Shown one piece after another: positions 5,748 through 7,697 of a stretch of DNA of 7,697 bases. The notes beneath the pieces are model-generated. The model was not told the DNA's origin. It worked only from the letters and a program-made list of their open reading frames with translations, and did no database searches. A program made the position numbers and the translations under genes. This DNA is from an uncultured Verrucomicrobiota bacterium (GTDB lineage: Bacteria; Verrucomicrobiota; Verrucomicrobiia; Chthoniobacterales; SZAS-18): NCBI GenBank assembly GCA_937873255.1, contig CALMVM010000496.1, positions 1 through 7,697 of the forward strand, in the 5' to 3' direction. Numbering within the stretch: position 1 is the stretch's first letter; each line of letters starts with the position of its first letter.

Positions 5748-7067
5748 TCAACTCGTCACCGATTCCTCGGCGATGCTTTCCAGCGCGTCGAGTTTCGGCC
5801 GCGCCTCGATCCGCAAGCGCGGCAAGCGCGCGATAAACACCGCCGCGCACAATAAACAGCCCGCGCCGCAAAGCATTACCGTGCCGCGCACGCCGAGCCG
5901 TCCGTCGGCCAGCGCGCCGATGACGAGATTGCCCAAGGGCGTCGTGCCGGTGAACGCCATGGCGAACAGGCTCATCACCCGGCCGCGCTTGTCCTCGTCC
6001 ACGAGGCTTTGCACGACCGTGTTGCTCGACGCCATGAGCAGCACGCCGCCCAGGCCCACGCATGTCAGGCAAACGAGCGCCGGCGCGAGCGAGCGGGATA
6101 ATCCGCACGCGATCCAGCCGATGCCCATGAGCAACCCGCCCGCGCCGATCACCTTTCCCAGTCCGCGCACCTTCACCCGGGTGCTCAGATAGGCCGCCCC
6201 CGCCAGCGCGCCGACGCCCGATGCCGACATCAGCCACCCCAGCGTGCGTGCGTCGCCGCCGAACACGTCGCGCGCGAAGATCGGCATCGCCACCGGGGCC
6301 GCGAACCCCGTGAACGCCGTCGCCGCCACCAACAAAATCAGATTACCGATGGGCGCAAAGCCGAACGCGTACGACACGCCCGCGCGCAGTTCCGAGAGCG
6401 TGTGCCCGAAGCTTTTCGCCAACGCCGGCCCCGTCCGCTCGACGAGGCGCGGGACGATTCGCGTCAGCGAGATGATGACCGCCACGTAGCTGACCGCGTC
6501 GATAGCGTAGCACCAACCCGCGCCGACCCAGCGGATGAGCAGTCCGCCCACGGCGGGTCCGAGCAGACGGGCGAGGTTGAACATGGTCGAATTCAACGCG
6601 ATGGCGTTGCCGAGATCCTCTCTGCGATCCACCATTTCAACGATGAACGCCTGTCGGCAAGTCATGTCGTAGGCGTTGATGACGCCTTGGAAGGCGTTCA
6701 GGCCGACCAGCCACCAGACCGTGATCGTGCCCGTGAGCGCCAGCGCGGCGAGCGCGGCGGATTGCAGCAGGGCGAGCGATTGGGTGATGAGCAGGAGGCG
6801 GCGTTTGTCCGTGTGGTCCACGAACACCCCGGCCAGCGGCGACAAAAGGAAGATCGGGATTTGCCCGGCGAACCCCACCAGCCCGAGCAGCTTCGCGGAA
6901 CTCGTCAGGTGGTACGCGAGCCACAGGGAGGCGGTCGTCGTCATCCAGGTGCCGACCAGCGAGACAACCTGCCCGCAAAAAAACAGCCGGTAGTTGCGTG
7001 AGCGCAAGGCCCGCGCGAACCGTGGCGCGCCATGGTCAGACGGAATCGGTGCGGGGACGGCGGCCAT
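5748..7067 (-). CDS. MFS exporter, DHA3 / MFS_3 (EntS-like) family
   Basis: This is a 439-residue major facilitator protein with about 12 hydrophobic helices in the inner membrane, driven by proton exchange in characterised relatives. The start region LRSRNYRLFFCGQVVSLVGTWM (21-42) is the classic opening of the MFS_3 group. Motif A between helices 2 and 3 reads GVFVDHTDKRRLL (80-92), and helices 5-6 contain the conserved NAIALNSTMFNLARLLGPAVGG (154-175). The cytoplasmic loop DEDKRGRVMSLFAMAF (357-372) is also family-typical. Members export siderophores, macrolides or other small molecules; the substrate here cannot be inferred. The open frame extends upstream to 7271. That extension has no family sequence and runs through the DUF72 fragment in another frame, so ATG 7067 followed by a short polar N-terminus is preferred. 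It is convergent with the lipoprotein gene. The fragments upstream on the same strand may share its transcript. Confidence 0.9.
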   Translation of the reverse strand: MAAVPAPIPSDHGAPRFARALRSRNYRLFFCGQVVSLVGTWMTTTASLWLAYHLTSSAKLLGLVGFAGQIPIFLLSPLAGVFVDHTDKRRLLLITQSLALLQSAALAALALTGTITVWWLVGLNAFQGVINAYDMTCRQAFIVEMVDRREDLGNAIALNSTMFNLARLLGPAVGGLLIRWVGAGWCYAIDAVSYVAVIISLTRIVPRLVERTGPALAKSFGHTLSELRAGVSYAFGFAPIGNLILLVAATAFTGFAAPVAMPIFARDVFGGDARTLGWLMSASGVGALAGAAYLSTRVKVRGLGKVIGAGGLLMGIGWIACGLSRSLAPALVCLTCVGLGGVLLMASSNTVVQSLVDEDKRGRVMSLFAMAFTGTTPLGNLVIGALADGRLGVRGTVMLCGAGCLLCAAVFIARLPRLRIEARPKLDALESIAEESVTS

Positions 7068-7120
7068 GCGTGTGCAATCCAAAACGGCGCGCCGGTCTTC
7101 CCCGGTTGCGTGCCGGACTA

Positions 7121-7135
7121 CCGGGACGTTCCCGG
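7121..7135. other. Perfect 6-bp stem hairpin upstream of the MFS gene
   Basis: CCGGGA-CGT-TCCCGG is a compact GC-rich hairpin in the 100-bp gap between the DUF72 remnant stop (7168) and the MFS start (7067). No T tract follows on either strand, so it is not a convincing intrinsic terminator. It could lie in the MFS leader. A T6 run does occur just after the DUF72 stop on the minus strand (7162-7167), without a good stem before it. Confidence 0.35.
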
Positions 7136-7167
7136 CGTTTGCCGTCCTCGCAAGGCGATCGAAAAAA

Positions 7168-7304
7168 TCAAGACCCTGCGGAACAACGCTCCAGCAAATC
7201 CAGGGCGTTTGGAACGGCGAATCCGACGGCCGTGTTGTCGAAGATGCACCACGTCTCCGTGCCGGTCGCAACTTCCTTCGTCAGAGTCGCGGCCAGGGAG
7301 ATTG
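7168..7304 (-). pseudogene. 3' remnant of a DUF72 family gene
   Basis: About 44 codons before the TGA at 7168-7170 encode a segment containing TGTETWCIFDNTAVGFAVP and NALDLLERC. The WCIFDNTA...NAL.L pattern is what I recognise as the C-terminal end of DUF72 (YecE-like) proteins, normally about 230 to 290 residues with a TIM-barrel-like fold. Everything upstream of this, the great majority of the gene, is missing. The reading frame instead runs into an SDR gene in the wrong frame around 7302-7310. No start codon belongs to it, so it is a remnant and not a functional gene. The assignment rests on this one motif. Confidence 0.68.
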
Positions 7305-7598
7305 GGTGCCGGCGTTGTTGACGAGGATGTCCACCGCGCCGTTGATCGCCGCCGCGCGTTCCATCAACGCGCCGATGTCCTCCGGCCGGGTCAGGTCCGC
7401 GCCATGGTGGACGACCTCCTTGCCGTGCAATGCGGAGAATTCGCGGCGTAATTCTTCGATGCCGGCGGCATCGCCGAAACCGTTGAGCACGACGTGGCAG
7501 CCGGCCTTCGCCAGCGCGCGGGCAATGCCGCGTCCAAGTCCGGCGGTCGAACCGGTGACGAGGGCGGTTTTGTCTTCGAGTGGCGGTTTTTCTGGCAT
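7281..7598 (-). pseudogene. 5' fragment of an SDR dehydrogenase (3-hydroxybutyrate dehydrogenase-like)
   Basis: The frame opens with ATG 7598 and encodes a normal SDR N-terminus: ALVTGSTAGLGRGIARALAK (12-31) carries the TGxxxGxG cofactor motif, CHVVLNGFGDAAGIEELRR and HHGADLTRPEDIGAL follow, and the fragment ends DILVNNAG. The NGFGD and HGADL features are typical of D-3-hydroxybutyrate dehydrogenases, which oxidise 3-hydroxybutyrate with NAD. Just after NNAG the homology stops. Eight unrelated residues (TQSPWPRL) precede a TGA at 7281-7283, giving 105 residues where about 260 are expected. The Ser-Tyr-Lys catalytic half is missing and is not found in any frame downstream, so the product cannot be an active dehydrogenase. 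A short translated peptide cannot be excluded. Confidence 0.82.
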
Positions 7599-7607
7599 AC
7601 GGAAGGT

Positions 7608-7697
7608 AACTCGGAGAGTGTTGCGCCGAAGGCGCGTCCAATCAAGGTAGGGATGGCTCTCCGAGCCGTCCGTAGATTTTCCCGTGGGCGCATCGTG
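7608..7697. repeat. REP-like hairpin cluster, related to the 2072-2188 element, cut by the window edge
   Basis: There are three consecutive hairpins: ACTC-GGA-GAGT (7609-7619), GCGCC-GAA-GGCGC (7623-7635) and GGATGGCTC-TCC-GAGCCGTCC (7651-7671, one G-T wobble). The third is preceded by AAGGTAG and has the same TCTCCGA core and TCC loop as the arms at 2072-2100 and 2160-2188. The first carries the core in the opposite orientation. Nine bases after the third hairpin, CCCGTGGG begins a possible second hairpin, matching the spacing in the complete element, so a partner arm may lie beyond the window. The cluster starts ten bases upstream of the truncated SDR start codon. Confidence 0.65.

Noticed and set aside
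5311..6237. A 308-codon minus-strand frame across the lipoprotein and the end of the MFS gene
   Set aside because: It crosses a convergent gene boundary and has a typical out-of-frame Arg/His/Ala composition; the MFS frame explains the region.
7068..7271. A 68-residue N-terminal extension of the MFS exporter
   Set aside because: The extension lacks hydrophobic or family-like sequence and overlaps the DUF72 remnant in another frame; the family opening begins shortly after ATG 7067.
1..7697. CRISPR array, tRNA genes, insertion sequence, phage or defence genes
   Set aside because: I found no evenly spaced direct repeats, no cloverleaf with a TTCGA-type T arm, and no transposase, integrase, nuclease or toxin-like frame.

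Overview
The window is high-GC, gene-dense bacterial DNA with very little Shine-Dalgarno signal ahead of most starts. The small lipoprotein, the coiled-coil exported protein and the short palindromic repeats built around a TCTCCGA core all remind me of Verrucomicrobia, in particular Opitutaceae. That assignment is an impression from sequence style, because no 16S or other taxonomic marker is present.

Layout. A small two-helix membrane protein (PLDc_N-like) reads rightward from the left edge and meets a leftward block at a shared palindromic CTAG stop. The leftward block, in transcription order from about 4500 down to 231, is: the 4.5S-type SRP RNA (ffs), a nucleotide-sugar epimerase (extended SDR), an M20 metallopeptidase/deacetylase (ArgE/DapE type), a PlsC-type acyltransferase and an alpha/beta hydrolase. 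The protein genes are 24 to 80 bp apart and are probably co-transcribed. From about 4540 rightward, a divergent unit encodes an exported coiled-coil protein with a C-terminal beta-rich domain and then a small lipoprotein. A leftward MFS (DHA3/MFS_3 type) exporter converges on that unit. Upstream of the exporter, on the same strand, is gene debris: the first ~100 codons of a 3-hydroxybutyrate-dehydrogenase-like SDR joined directly to the last ~44 codons of a DUF72 protein.

No defence system, CRISPR array, phage or insertion sequence is visible. Most of the window is housekeeping or envelope-related. The two most unusual features are: (1) a 117-bp, almost perfectly symmetrical REP-like inverted pair that runs from the stop codon of the M20 gene into the start of the acyltransferase gene and seems to supply the latter's start codon, with a second, partial relative at the right edge of the window; (2) the SDR/DUF72 scar, which looks like a deletion that fused two neighbouring genes out of frame.

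Functional theme. Acyltransferase, sugar-nucleotide epimerase, small membrane protein, lipoprotein and coiled-coil envelope protein point to cell-envelope upkeep. The M20 enzyme and the hydrolase have uncertain substrates, and their link to the others rests only on gene order.
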